Below, piece by piece: positions 20,989 through 29,105 of a DNA stretch of 29,105 nt (position 1 is the stretch's first letter; every line of letters starts with the position of its first letter). Location of the stretch: positions 1-29,105 of the IMG/VR virus record IMGVR_UViG_3300025120_000357. One strand, given 5' to 3'. This DNA comes from a virus. Made by a program: the position numbers and the translations under genes. The notes under the pieces are model-generated. The model did no database searches and was not told the DNA's origin. It saw only the letters and a list, made by a program, of their open reading frames with translations.

Positions 20989-21163
20989 CCCTTTCGAGTT
21001 TACCGACGAAGAGAAGGCCGCCACAACGGGCCAAGAACAACTCGCGATGTTTACGCGCTTGGTCGACTTCGTAAACGAACGCCTCGCCGAAATTGAGAGC
21101 TTGCAGACAGACGTCGAGCAAGCCAAGGACGATATCGAAAACATCAAAAACCCCACCAAATAA
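20981..21163 (+). CDS. Small coiled-coil protein
   Basis: A 60-residue protein, MHNPFEFTDEEKAATTGQEQ followed by LVDFVNERLAEIESLQTDVE and QAKDDIENIKN, a strong heptad-like helix. Its ATG overlaps the end of the previous gene by 8 nt and a small membrane-protein gene starts 1 nt after its stop. A tail or lysis accessory role is possible; function unknown. Confidence 0.6.
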   Translation: MHNPFEFTDEEKAATTGQEQLAMFTRLVDFVNERLAEIESLQTDVEQAKDDIENIKNPTK

Positions 21164-21164
21164 C

Positions 21165-21323
21165 ATGGATTTTATTTTGAACAACTGGGCTGAACTCGCC
21201 CTCATCGTAATTACGGCCGCTGGCTCAATCACGGCGCTCACTTCAAGCGAACAGGACGATACTATTGTTGACGTTCTCAAGCGCATCCTTAACGCCGTCG
21301 TCCTCGGACGCTCCAAGAAGTGA
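21165..21323 (+). CDS. Small single-span membrane protein
   Basis: A 52-residue protein with one hydrophobic segment (NWAELALIVITAAGSITALT) followed by SSEQDDTIVDVLKRI and a basic end, NAVVLGRSKK. This pattern is frequent in Bacteroidota phages, often beside tail genes, sometimes called holin-like. Its stop overlaps the GTG start of the next gene (GTGA). Its location far from the endolysin makes a holin role less likely than for the proteins at 8712 and 9982. Confidence 0.6.
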   Translation: MDFILNNWAELALIVITAAGSITALTSSEQDDTIVDVLKRILNAVVLGRSKK

Positions 21324-21889
21324 AGGAGACGGATTTCCAAAAGGTTCTCGCGGAGTTTGCCGAAGACGTAAACAACGCCGCCAAGCGTACCCTGGGCTCC
21401 CGCACGATCGGGAAGAATAGGAGCTACGGCGTGGCCTCGCGCTCCTTGCAGAAGTCCCTGACATATCAACTGAAAGGCGACCGCGTTTCTTTCGGGTCTC
21501 CCCTGCCTTATGCCACCTTCATCCATTGGGGTGTGAATGGCACGAAGAAGAACCGCAACGCGCCCTACTCGTACACCAACAAGCAACCTCCAAGCACCGC
21601 CTTCTACGACCCCAAGAACCCAACAAAGGGATGGCTCTACAAGAAGGGCCTCCGCCTACGCGATAAGGACGGGAAGTTCATCAAGCAAACGGAGAGCCGA
21701 CTCAAGAGCGCGGCCTTCCTTATCGCTCGCTCAATCAAGCGCAAGGGTATCGCGGGACTGAGGTACTACTCTATCGCCTTGGAGAGCGTCGTCCCACAAT
21801 ACACCGAGAAGCTCGGCGCGGCGTTGGCAGAGGACGTCGTGGGCTCCCTTAACTTCACCTTTGGCAACCTGACAATCAAGACCAAATGA
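21320..21889 (+). CDS. HK97 gp10-like / tail completion protein
   Basis: A 189-residue basic protein starting at GTG 21320 in a GTGA overlap. Features include an N-terminal helix (TDFQKVLAEFAEDVNNAAKR), VASRSLQKSLTYQLKGDRVS, SPLPYATFIHWGVNGTKKNR and helices near the C-terminus. The YATFIHWGVNGTKK segment recalls gp10-type tail or neck completion proteins, which join tail and connector. Its place just after the tail-terminator region agrees. Family resemblance is partial; it might be another virion-joining protein. Confidence 0.6.
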   Translation: MKETDFQKVLAEFAEDVNNAAKRTLGSRTIGKNRSYGVASRSLQKSLTYQLKGDRVSFGSPLPYATFIHWGVNGTKKNRNAPYSYTNKQPPSTAFYDPKNPTKGWLYKKGLRLRDKDGKFIKQTESRLKSAAFLIARSIKRKGIAGLRYYSIALESVVPQYTEKLGAALAEDVVGSLNFTFGNLTIKTK

Positions 21890-23205
21890 ACTTCTCTTTT
21901 GATACCCAACAAATAGACACCTCCGCACCCGTCCTGGCAAGACGTGCCACACGCTTGAGGTGGAGCGATAGTGATAACGACCCCATAGACGCATGGCTCG
22001 TCAAAAGATACGATGGCACCTATGCAAATCCGACTCTAAATTTTCGGGAGCAGTTCTATGTCTCACCATACCAAACCAACAACCGCGCGGGAATCAACCT
22101 GGAGAACTTTCAAAACAATGTTGCCTATAACTTAGGGGCGGCACAGTTCACCAACGTTGACTTCCCAGCCGGCGGCGTTATAGGGGCAAGACCTGCTGGA
22201 AAGACGTTTGGGGCGTCATATCAAAATAATGAGACGACCTTCGAGGTTTACTCTGTCACGGGAGGCACGGTGTCCTCGGTTTTAGGAACCTTCACGTATC
22301 GCCCCATCACAAGTTCCAAAGTCCAGCAAAAAGACCTTACAAGCGTCTACCTTTTGGAGCAATACTATCCGGACGACGCAACAAAGCAAGGCTTCCTCAC
22401 TAACCGCCCGGTCTCCACCGACCACACTCGATACGATATGGCCGTAGAGGACGAGGCTATGGTTGCCCTCTTTCAATTTGAAGAGTTGGACTACGTGTAC
22501 GCCACAGGAAAAAACCTCAACAACTGCGATTGGGCCTCTATGATATACCGCGCCAAGCTCAACGACGGGACAACTCTCACGGCCCATACCATGAGCCTGG
22601 GGGTGACGCCTCCTGCCGGATATAGTAACTCCCTCCTAAACGTCCCCATAGGGCCGTACAATATGCGGGATTTCGTGTGGACGGATGCAACCTTCAGCAC
22701 CCAAACGAGCGCGTGGGATTACATAGAGATACAACCTTACGACGGGGGCACGGCCCTCGCCTTACCTATTCGAGTATTTAAGGACTGCCGACCTATCAAG
22801 CACTCACCCGCCCAGCTCATGTTCATCAACGACCTTGGAGCACCCGAGTACCTACGTTTTGACGGCAGGGTAATAGATAGGTTTGACACCGGATCGAGAG
22901 ATACCTATAAGTTCAACGATGGAGATTTCGCGGTGGCCAACACCTATGTCTTTCCCTTCTATCCTCACGCTGAAGTGCCTCAAAGCAAAGGGACGCAAAC
23001 GCTTGTACTTTCAGAGGACTTCTTCACGGATAACGAGAGAGAGCTCTTCAAGCAAGCTATGACTTCAAGTCAATGTTTGGTTAGTTTCAAGGGCACTTGG
23101 TTGCCGGGCTTTATATCGACAAGCACCTACAATCATGAAGAATCGGCCTCGCGCCTCCTTCCTATCCGTTGCGAGGTTCAAATCTTAAACGATTTGCTAT
23201 GTTGA
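21886..23205 (+). CDS. Minor tail structural protein (distal tail-like)
   Basis: A 439-residue beta-rich protein. The C-terminal third has features common in tail structural proteins of this phage group: NVPIGPYNMRDFVWTDATF, DYIEIQPYDGGTALAL, FKDCRPIKHSPAQLMFINDL and GAPEYLRFDGR. The first half (RREQFYV-like strands; NFQNNVAYNLGAAQF) may be a carbohydrate- or sheath-type fold I cannot identify. ATG 21886 overlaps the previous stop (ATGA), and the next gene begins 7 nt before its end. A distal tail or minor tail role is inferred from position between terminator and hub. Confidence 0.55.
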   Translation: MNFSFDTQQIDTSAPVLARRATRLRWSDSDNDPIDAWLVKRYDGTYANPTLNFREQFYVSPYQTNNRAGINLENFQNNVAYNLGAAQFTNVDFPAGGVIGARPAGKTFGASYQNNETTFEVYSVTGGTVSSVLGTFTYRPITSSKVQQKDLTSVYLLEQYYPDDATKQGFLTNRPVSTDHTRYDMAVEDEAMVALFQFEELDYVYATGKNLNNCDWASMIYRAKLNDGTTLTAHTMSLGVTPPAGYSNSLLNVPIGPYNMRDFVWTDATFSTQTSAWDYIEIQPYDGGTALALPIRVFKDCRPIKHSPAQLMFINDLGAPEYLRFDGRVIDRFDTGSRDTYKFNDGDFAVANTYVFPFYPHAEVPQSKGTQTLVLSEDFFTDNERELFKQAMTSSQCLVSFKGTWLPGFISTSTYNHEESASRLLPIRCEVQILNDLLC

Positions 23206-25586
23206 CGCTTGGGCTGGGGGGTCAAGGTTCAGCATTGAAACTCTTGGACTTGTACGCGGACGAGCCTTTTGTCTTGTCTTTGCAGTACAACGACGTGCAA
23301 AACATTCAAACCCCGACAGGTAGCTACTCTCAAACCCTGACAGTACCGTATGGTACTTTGACACCCTCACTTGGTCAAATTTTCGAGCCCGGATATATAC
23401 CCGCAGGAACAGAAAACACGGACAACAGAACGCTCTTCTTCAAAAAGAGATACCCTGCGGTTCTATATACCGGGGGGGCCGTCATCATGCAGGGCTTTGT
23501 GCAGGTCAAGCGTATGGTGGAGACCGACGGGAGGAAAGACGTCGAGCTTGTCTTCTTTACTGAAAACCTTGATATCTCAAAGAAGGTAGGCGACAAGAAG
23601 CTCTCCGACCTCAACCTCTCGGCGTACAACCACCTCCTCAACTCTACCAATATCCAACAATCTTGGACACTATTTGGAACAGCGCCTGGCCCGGAGGTGC
23701 GCTATGGACTTATCGACAAGGGTTTCAACTGGTCCTTCCCTGACAACCCCCCATGGGCTGAAGACGACGGACTATGGCAAGGGGAGCTCACGCCATACAT
23801 GAGGCTCAAGGAACTCATCACTCAAATCTTCACCGATGCGGGTCTTACGTTCGTGTCGGACTTCTTCGATACGGCGGACTTCAAGAATATGTACCTGCCC
23901 GCATACAACGGCAGTGCCTCGGTGAGTGAACAGGGCGAGACAGACAACACCATTGGAGTGGGATTGGATGGAGACCAAGACGGAACCTTTGGACTTGGGA
24001 ACTTGCAGATGCAGGAGACCATCACAGGGGCAAGCGATCCGGGCAACAACTGGACCGCCGCCGGAGGGTACGACTACACCGTACCCTATACGGGATATTT
24101 TGGGATGAGGTTCCATTGCCGTTGGAGTTTGGGGGCTACTGCCTCGCACTATGTCAAGGTGTACCTATACAAGAACGGGGTGAACATCGCCACCCTGGTG
24201 GACACCACACAAACGTCCGCCACTTATGCAGGATTCCCGGCCTTTACCCGTTCGGGTTCTCTGACTTGGGACGACGTCCTTTTTTCGGCGGCGGCCAACG
24301 GAGGGGTGTTGAACAACACATACGTCCTTGGAAGTGGATTTTTGTTTGAGGCTGGGGATGAGATTGAGATAAGAAGACAAACCAATGGCGCGTCCGCCAA
24401 GATTTTTGGAGGAGGAACAGGGACGCCCGCAGTAGGACAAGAGAACACCACGTCCTTGGAGATTTTCCAAGTCTCCGCACCCCTCTCCGGGCAGACGGTG
24501 GACATGGCCCTCAATATGCCGGACCTCAAACAGATGGACCTCTTGCTCTCTTTGCAGAAGATGTTCAACTTGGTCTTCATCCCAAGCGGCATCCCGAACC
24601 AATTTATCATCGAGCCCCATGACGACTACTTCGCCACAGGCACGGAGTACGATTGGCACTCCAGAGTGCACCGGGACAAGAGCGTGACTATGTACCCCAC
24701 CACGGACCTACAGGCCAAGGAGTACAAATGGACGTACCGCGAGGGCATCGACTTCATCTCTGACGAGGTAGAGAAGTCCTTCGACAGGGTTTACGGAGAG
24801 TACAAAGTAACCGACCCGGACAATGACTTCGCCACAGGCGAGAAGAGCCTCGAGACGACGACAGGCAACTACATCTTCTCCCTTATCCCAGGCTCTTCGT
24901 TTCCTATCCATAGGAGCCTACAACAAGACGGAACGGGGGTAAAGAACCCCCTCGCCATGATCGCGTATTGGTGTGGCCTCACCGAGAACTTCGGAGAATG
25001 GTATTTGAGAGCTGACGACGGAACGACGGCGGCAGGTACTAACTTCTTCCCTCTGTTCTCTCCGTACTCTGCGGACCTGCCAACCATCACAGACAACGAC
25101 CTCAACTTCGGGATGGAGGCGGCCTTTGTGCGGCAGACGTGCAACCCCTTGAATACCCTCTATTACAAATACTGGAAGAAGTACGTGAGGGAGTTGTACT
25201 CGGAGGACTCGCGTATCTTGGAATGCACCGTCCAGCTCAACAACCACGAACTCCTGACCTGGAAGTGGTCCAACAAGGTCTACATCAACGGAGCCTTTTG
25301 GCGCGTATTGTCGATGCAGAAAGACCTCTCCTCCGAGGCAGGGGTAAAAATCAAATGCCAAAAGGTACTCCTCGACGGCCCCGACTGCGCCGACGTACCG
25401 ACCTCGTTTGTTCCTAAAGAGAACTACATCCTCTTCAACGACTCCACGGCGGGTTCTCCTGACTACGGATCGGAGGAGTGCTGCACGAAGTACGGATACC
25501 GGTGGATGGCCAACACGACACCCATCGGAGGCGTCACCCCCGTGAACCTATGCCGCTCAAGAAACCAAACAATACAACCAACGTGA
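23199..25586 (+). CDS. Tail hub/baseplate-like protein
   Basis: A 795-residue protein. The N-terminal 130 residues (LKLLDLYADEPFVLSLQYND; VQNIQTPTGSYSQTLTVPYG; KRYPAVLYTGGAVIMQGFVQ) match the start of large tail proteins in Bacteroidota siphoviruses, where this domain sits near the tail tip. The following part includes LTPYMRLKELITQIFTDAGL and TADFKNMYLPAYNG. A middle section (around residues 245-400) looks like an inserted beta-sandwich (YTGYFGMRFHCRWSLGATAS), and the C-terminal 200 residues have VNPL-like and KWSNKVYING segments. Start ATG 23199; codons up to 23169 in frame overlap the previous gene. It probably forms the tail tip hub; receptor-binding is possible but unproven. Confidence 0.6.
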   Translation: MLTLGLGGQGSALKLLDLYADEPFVLSLQYNDVQNIQTPTGSYSQTLTVPYGTLTPSLGQIFEPGYIPAGTENTDNRTLFFKKRYPAVLYTGGAVIMQGFVQVKRMVETDGRKDVELVFFTENLDISKKVGDKKLSDLNLSAYNHLLNSTNIQQSWTLFGTAPGPEVRYGLIDKGFNWSFPDNPPWAEDDGLWQGELTPYMRLKELITQIFTDAGLTFVSDFFDTADFKNMYLPAYNGSASVSEQGETDNTIGVGLDGDQDGTFGLGNLQMQETITGASDPGNNWTAAGGYDYTVPYTGYFGMRFHCRWSLGATASHYVKVYLYKNGVNIATLVDTTQTSATYAGFPAFTRSGSLTWDDVLFSAAANGGVLNNTYVLGSGFLFEAGDEIEIRRQTNGASAKIFGGGTGTPAVGQENTTSLEIFQVSAPLSGQTVDMALNMPDLKQMDLLLSLQKMFNLVFIPSGIPNQFIIEPHDDYFATGTEYDWHSRVHRDKSVTMYPTTDLQAKEYKWTYREGIDFISDEVEKSFDRVYGEYKVTDPDNDFATGEKSLETTTGNYIFSLIPGSSFPIHRSLQQDGTGVKNPLAMIAYWCGLTENFGEWYLRADDGTTAAGTNFFPLFSPYSADLPTITDNDLNFGMEAAFVRQTCNPLNTLYYKYWKKYVRELYSEDSRILECTVQLNNHELLTWKWSNKVYINGAFWRVLSMQKDLSSEAGVKIKCQKVLLDGPDCADVPTSFVPKENYILFNDSTAGSPDYGSEECCTKYGYRWMANTTPIGGVTPVNLCRSRNQTIQPT

Positions 25587-25756
25587 AAGACCCCAAGCAT
25601 ATCATGAGAGCCGTGGACCTACTCCAAGCGGCCAAGGTGAAAGACCCTCTCCCGCGTTGGCTCGTCCCCTTGGACTACGCCCTCGCGTGTCTATACCTCG
25701 CCTCCTTCTTTGGCGTTTGTATCTATCTCCTGCATAAACTATTCACATGGCTGTAA
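25550..25756 (+). CDS. Small membrane protein
   Basis: A 68-residue protein with a basic N-terminal half (MPLKKPNNTTNVKDPKHIMR) and a hydrophobic segment (LACLYLASFFGVCIYLLHKL) near its end. It overlaps the hub gene by 37 nt and the tape measure by 10 nt. ATG 25550 is chosen because the earlier in-frame part is a shadow of the hub gene. A location between hub and tape measure is often used by small chaperone-like or membrane proteins; role unknown. Confidence 0.55.
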   Translation: MPLKKPNNTTNVKDPKHIMRAVDLLQAAKVKDPLPRWLVPLDYALACLYLASFFGVCIYLLHKLFTWL

Positions 25757-27552
25757 AGCAAGAAGTCGTCCTCGAGTTTAACGCGGACACAAGCGACGTA
25801 CAGAAAAGCCTCTCAGGTCTTGACAAGGACTTCGACAAGGTAGGCAAGTCGGCCAACGATGCCGCCGAAGAGGTGGAAGGTTTGGCGGAGGCTACCGAGG
25901 ATGCCGCAAAGAATACCGAAGACCTCGGGAAAAATTCCAAGAAGGCCGGGTCGGATATGAAGAAGGCGGGCAAGACAGGGGCCGCAGGGTTCAAACTTGT
26001 GGGGACTGCCATCAAAGCCACGGGCATCGGTCTCCTGGTTGGCCTTGTGGCCAAGCTCGTGCAGAAGTTTACGGAAAATAAAACCGTAGCGGAAGCCTTG
26101 GAGGTAGCCTTTGCGGGGATTGGTGCAGTCATCAACGTCATCGTGGACGCGGCGGCTCCCTTGGGAGACCTCCTGATCGACATCTTTACGAACCCCCAAC
26201 AGGTCATCGAAGACCTCAAGGACAAACTCACCGACCTCTTTGGAAGCCCCAAGGAGGCTTTGCTCAACTTTGCCAACCTCCTAAAGGAGAACATCATCAA
26301 CCGCTTCGAGGGTTTGTTGGAGCTCTTGCCCCAGCTTGCCGAGGCAATCAGTTTGGTATTCGAGTTGAAGTTTGCAGAAGCCGCAAAGACGGCGGCTGAC
26401 GCCGTGGGCAAGGTGACTCTTGGAGTAGAAAACGTCACGGACAAAGTAGTCGAGGCCGCAAGTGCGGCGGCTGACTTTGCCGCGCCCTTTGTCAACTCGG
26501 CCAAGGAAGCCATCGACGCAAGCACCCTCCTCACACAAAAGCAACAAGCCCTCCGAGATGCACAAAGGGAACTGAACGTAGCGACCGCAGAAGGGGCCGC
26601 AGAGGTGGAGGAACTCAAGAGGCAGAGCGACGACCAAAGGCTCTCGACGGAGGAAAGGATTGAAGCCGCCACACGAGCCGCAGAAATCAACCAACGCTTT
26701 GCAGATGAGAACGTAGCTATCTCTCAACAGAGAGCCCAGCTACTTCGTGAGGAGATAGCCCTGCAAGGAGAGACCGCCGAGAGGTTGGACGAGTTAGCAA
26801 GTGCAGAGATTGAAGCGGCCAACGCCGCACAAGCAAGCTCCACGATCCAAACGGAACTACAAAACAAACTCTTCGCCCTCAACCAAGAAGCCATCGCGCA
26901 ACAAGAGGAGAAGATAGCCCTCGATAAAGAGGCCGCCTTGGTCTTGGAGGAGACGTTAGCGGAAGAGGCAAGGCTAAAGGATGAAGCGGCAAAAGAAGAC
27001 AAGGACAGGAGGGACAAGGAACGCGACGAAGAGCTTGCCATCGCCGAAGAAATCAAAGCGGCCAAGATAGGTATCGCAAGGTCGTCCCTCGATGCGATTG
27101 CGGCCATCAACGAGGCATTCACGGGAGAGAGCGAACAGGAACAGAAGAAAGGCTTCGAGAGGAGCAAGAAGATTCAAGCGGCCCAAACACTAATCTCGAC
27201 CTATGAGAGTGCTGTCCAGGCGTTCAAATCGTTGGCGGGTATTCCCGTCGTCGGTCCTGCCTTGGGTACTGCCGCCGCCGCCGCCGCAACCGTGACGGGT
27301 TTGGCCACAGTGAAGAAGATAAACCAACAACAATTCAACGGGGGCAGTGAGTCCGCTGGGCCTTCCTACTCGGGTGCGGACGTCTCCGCTTCCGTTGCCG
27401 AAGTACAACAGACGCCACAAGCCCCATCCCTCGACCTCGGGTTCTTAGGAGAAGGCGCACAAAGTCAGGTCATAGAGACCTACGTCATCTCCGAACAAGT
27501 TACCTCGGCACAACAGGCCAACAAGAAAATCCAAGACCAAGCAACACTATGA
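25747..27552 (+). CDS. Tape measure protein
   Basis: A 601-residue, mostly helical protein. It starts MAVKQEVVLEFNADTSDVQK, typical of short tape measures, then a coiled-coil stretch (SANDAAEEVEGLAEATEDAA). A hydrophobic segment follows (VGTAIKATGIGLLVGLVAKL). The middle is Ala/Glu-rich (residues about 255-460; AQRELNVATAEGAAEVEELK) with many charged heptads, and a second hydrophobic stretch lies near the C-terminus (AGIPVVGPALGTAAAAAAT). Tape measures set tail length; at roughly 0.15 nm per residue, 601 residues suggest a tail of about 90 nm. It overlaps the next gene by ATGA. Confidence 0.8.
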   Translation: MAVKQEVVLEFNADTSDVQKSLSGLDKDFDKVGKSANDAAEEVEGLAEATEDAAKNTEDLGKNSKKAGSDMKKAGKTGAAGFKLVGTAIKATGIGLLVGLVAKLVQKFTENKTVAEALEVAFAGIGAVINVIVDAAAPLGDLLIDIFTNPQQVIEDLKDKLTDLFGSPKEALLNFANLLKENIINRFEGLLELLPQLAEAISLVFELKFAEAAKTAADAVGKVTLGVENVTDKVVEAASAAADFAAPFVNSAKEAIDASTLLTQKQQALRDAQRELNVATAEGAAEVEELKRQSDDQRLSTEERIEAATRAAEINQRFADENVAISQQRAQLLREEIALQGETAERLDELASAEIEAANAAQASSTIQTELQNKLFALNQEAIAQQEEKIALDKEAALVLEETLAEEARLKDEAAKEDKDRRDKERDEELAIAEEIKAAKIGIARSSLDAIAAINEAFTGESEQEQKKGFERSKKIQAAQTLISTYESAVQAFKSLAGIPVVGPALGTAAAAAATVTGLATVKKINQQQFNGGSESAGPSYSGADVSASVAEVQQTPQAPSLDLGFLGEGAQSQVIETYVISEQVTSAQQANKKIQDQATL

Positions 27553-28490
27553 GAATCGTAGAACTAATCATCGACGAAGACGCGGAGCTGTATGGCATCG
27601 ACGCCATCTCTCTCGTCGACCGTCCCGCCATCGAGCTCGACTTCATCGCGCTCAAAGAACAGAGGGTAAACTTCGCAGAAGCCGACACCGACAAGCGTAT
27701 CCTTGTAGGCCCTGCCCTTGTACCCGACAAACCCATCTACCGCAAGAACGGGGACGACGAGTTCTACGTCTACTTCTCCAAGGGTACGGTGAGGAAGGCG
27801 GCGGAGCTTTACCTCAAGCACGGCAATCAAGCCAACCACACCCTCGAACACGAGCACAATATCAACGGCCTCACCGTGGTAGAGTCGTGGATGGTAGAGG
27901 ACAAGGAGAAAGACAAGTCGAACTACTACGGCCTCGACGTTCCTGTGGGGACGTGGATGGTAGCCGTCAAGGTGGACAACGAGGCCATTTGGCAAGAGTG
28001 GGTCAAGGAGGGCAAGGTCAAAGGCTTCTCCATCGAGGGGTACTTCGTCGACAAGATGAAGAAGAACTCGGAGGACGAGATGCTCTCACAACTGGCCAAG
28101 GCGATCGTGAAGACAGACAAGCGCACCAAGTCAGGCACGAGGGTAGTCATGGAGTCTTACTCGGACTATCCGGACGGCGTGAAGAACAACGCCAAGCGAG
28201 GCATCGAACTAAACGAGAAGAACGGCAACAAGTGCGCCACCCAGGTGGGCAAGGTGAGAGCCCAACAACTGGCTCAAGGTGAACCCATCTCTTTGGATAC
28301 CGTCAAGCGCATGGCCTCCTATCTTTCACGAGCAGAGGAATACTACGACGAGGGCGACACCTCCGCGTGTGGCACTATCTCGTACCTCTTATGGGGTGGG
28401 AAGGCTGGCCTTCGGTGGGCCGAGTCCAAGCTCAAGGAGGAGCTGTGGGCGGCGTTGCAAAAAGAACTCGGCTCACAACTTCAGGAATGA
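27549..28490 (+). CDS. XkdF-like head maturation protease (S78_2-type), full copy
   Basis: A 313-residue protein. The N-terminal 180 residues match the XkdF-like putative serine protease family of phage heads: DAISLVDRPAIELDFIALKE, VYFSKGTVRKAAELYLKHGN, TLEHEHNINGLTVVESWMVE and GKVKGFSIEGYFVDKM. The C-terminal part (residues 195-310) is the domain with SDYPDGVKNNAKRGIELN and YYDEGDTSACGTISYLLWGG also seen at 3-410. It should process the scaffold and capsid during head maturation. ATG 27549 overlaps the tape measure stop (ATGA), with leader aagcaacact. The scaffold gene follows 35 nt downstream. Confidence 0.75.
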   Translation: MRIVELIIDEDAELYGIDAISLVDRPAIELDFIALKEQRVNFAEADTDKRILVGPALVPDKPIYRKNGDDEFYVYFSKGTVRKAAELYLKHGNQANHTLEHEHNINGLTVVESWMVEDKEKDKSNYYGLDVPVGTWMVAVKVDNEAIWQEWVKEGKVKGFSIEGYFVDKMKKNSEDEMLSQLAKAIVKTDKRTKSGTRVVMESYSDYPDGVKNNAKRGIELNEKNGNKCATQVGKVRAQQLAQGEPISLDTVKRMASYLSRAEEYYDEGDTSACGTISYLLWGGKAGLRWAESKLKEELWAALQKELGSQLQE

Positions 28491-29105
28491 CCTCCCCAAA
28501 TACTCATATTAAAAACGGGCAAACCATGACAATCCAAGAACGAGTCCAAGACGTATTCAACCGCTTCAATGTCAACCTCACCGTGAGCGAAGATCCGCGC
28601 GTAGATTTGGCAGAGGCGGTCCTTGAAAACGGGACAGTTATCTACACCGACGGCGAAGACTTCGCAGAAGGTGAGGAGGCGTATATCATCAACGACGAAG
28701 GGGAACGCATCCCTCTCCCTCCTGGGGACTACGACTTGGCCGACGGTGGCCGTATCTCCATTGGAGAGGTAGGCAAGGTCTCAAAGGTGGACAAGCCCGG
28801 AGGCGGCGACGCCAAAAACGTAGACAAGGGTACGCCCAACATCGACGTGACCAAGCCCGTAAAGAAGAAGCCCGCACCCGACGCAGGTGGAGGCGATGCA
28901 GGAGGAGGCAAAGGCGACGCCGGAGGAGGCAAGCCTGGCAAAAAGAAGAAACTCACCTCGGAAGAGGACCAACCTAAAGACATGAAAGTCGAATTTAACC
29001 GCGAGGAGGTTTTGGCCGTCCTCACCGATCGCTTCCCCGACTTGGGAGAAGAGCTCGCACAAGCCATCGCCTCGGCAGTTGCTGACGTCTACGCCCCTGA
29101 AGTGG
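28081..29105. repeat. Terminal near-repeat, right copy
   Basis: This block matches 1-1025 at 42 differences and no gaps. The last 127 bases (28979-29105) are identical to 899-1025 and the window stops there, while differences fill 28157-28978. An exact terminal match of 127 bases is what a de Bruijn assembler with k=127 leaves where a contig loops back. So this is best read as two strain variants of one locus on a circular genome of about 28,080 bp. Confidence 0.9.
28526..29105 (+). CDS. Putative capsid scaffolding protein, 5' part (cut by window end)
   Basis: The first 193 residues of the scaffold described at 446-1345, as a second allele. It differs at a few residues: E to D at 22 and in KVDKPG, I to V before KKKPAP, GAPVGG to GDAGGG in the linker, and N to K in PKDMK. 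The leader and start are the same. It is truncated by the window end, not by mutation, and is probably the same single-copy gene. Confidence 0.8.
   Translation, partial: MTIQERVQDVFNRFNVNLTVSEDPRVDLAEAVLENGTVIYTDGEDFAEGEEAYIINDEGERIPLPPGDYDLADGGRISIGEVGKVSKVDKPGGGDAKNVDKGTPNIDVTKPVKKKPAPDAGGGDAGGGKGDAGGGKPGKKKKLTSEEDQPKDMKVEFNREEVLAVLTDRFPDLGEELAQAIASAVADVYAPEV

Noticed and set aside
25743-26690. Long open frame on the minus strand opposite the tape measure (315 residues)
   Set aside because: It is a Ser/Ala-rich mirror of an Ala/Glu/Lys-rich helical gene in high-GC DNA; no domain or start signal, and the + frame is a clear tape measure.
1-29105. tRNA genes and CRISPR arrays
   Set aside because: Intergenic gaps are short (mostly under 140 nt) and hold only terminators and one promoter; no cloverleaf or regularly spaced repeats other than the 22-bp iterons.

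Overview
This window is the genome of a tailed dsDNA phage (siphovirus-like) of a Bacteroidota host, about 28.1 kb, closing on itself. All genes lie on the + strand and are tightly packed, often with 1-4 nt ATGA, TAATG or GTGA stop/start overlaps. The host call rests on four things seen here: a promoter matching the Bacteroidota consensus (TTTG, 19 nt, TATCTTTG) at 10291-10321; A-rich leaders without Shine-Dalgarno sequences; structural proteins of the type seen in Bacteroidota phages; and two secreted proteins ending in type IX secretion system (T9SS) sorting domains. T9SS is restricted to the Bacteroidota/FCB group. There is no integrase, DNA polymerase or tRNA that I can see.

Layout. 1-5803: head and connector genes (end of the XkdF-like protease, scaffold, major capsid, tail tube, a small structural protein, portal, connector), with hairpins after the capsid and tail-tube genes. 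5843-8715: two secreted T9SS-type proteins, a pappalysin-like (M43) metalloprotease and a gliding-motility-type C-terminal-domain protein. 8712-10212: lysis-like cassette (small membrane/coiled-coil protein, M15 peptidase endolysin, metallophosphoesterase, holin-like protein), closed by a terminator. 10291-15796: early region behind the promoter, with small unknown proteins, an OB-like protein, SANT-like and Cro-like DNA-binding proteins, a replication initiator with candidate origin iterons inside its gene, NinG, a sigma factor, and a protein like DnaA domain IV. 15747-19093: ParB-methyltransferase, small terminase, second methyltransferase, large terminase. 19128-27552: tail module, including a candidate -1 frameshift tail chaperone, tail terminator, minor tail/hub proteins and tape measure. 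27549-29105: the XkdF-like protease and scaffold start again.

The last 1025 bases repeat the first 1025 with 42 substitutions and no indels, mostly silent. Exactly the last 127 bases are identical. This looks like a circular assembly that closed through a strain-variant bubble, so the protease and scaffold genes appear twice in part and are probably single-copy in the real genome.

The most unusual content is the pair of T9SS cargo-like genes embedded, translationally coupled, in the late operon. I infer that the phage exports a surface or secreted protease and a partner through the host T9SS, for example to alter the host envelope at release, to block superinfection, or to process surface layers; the function is not shown by sequence. 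Other points of interest are an origin-like iteron set inside the initiator gene, a T-run slippery site in the chaperone gene, and a methyltransferase whose middle is strikingly AT-rich.
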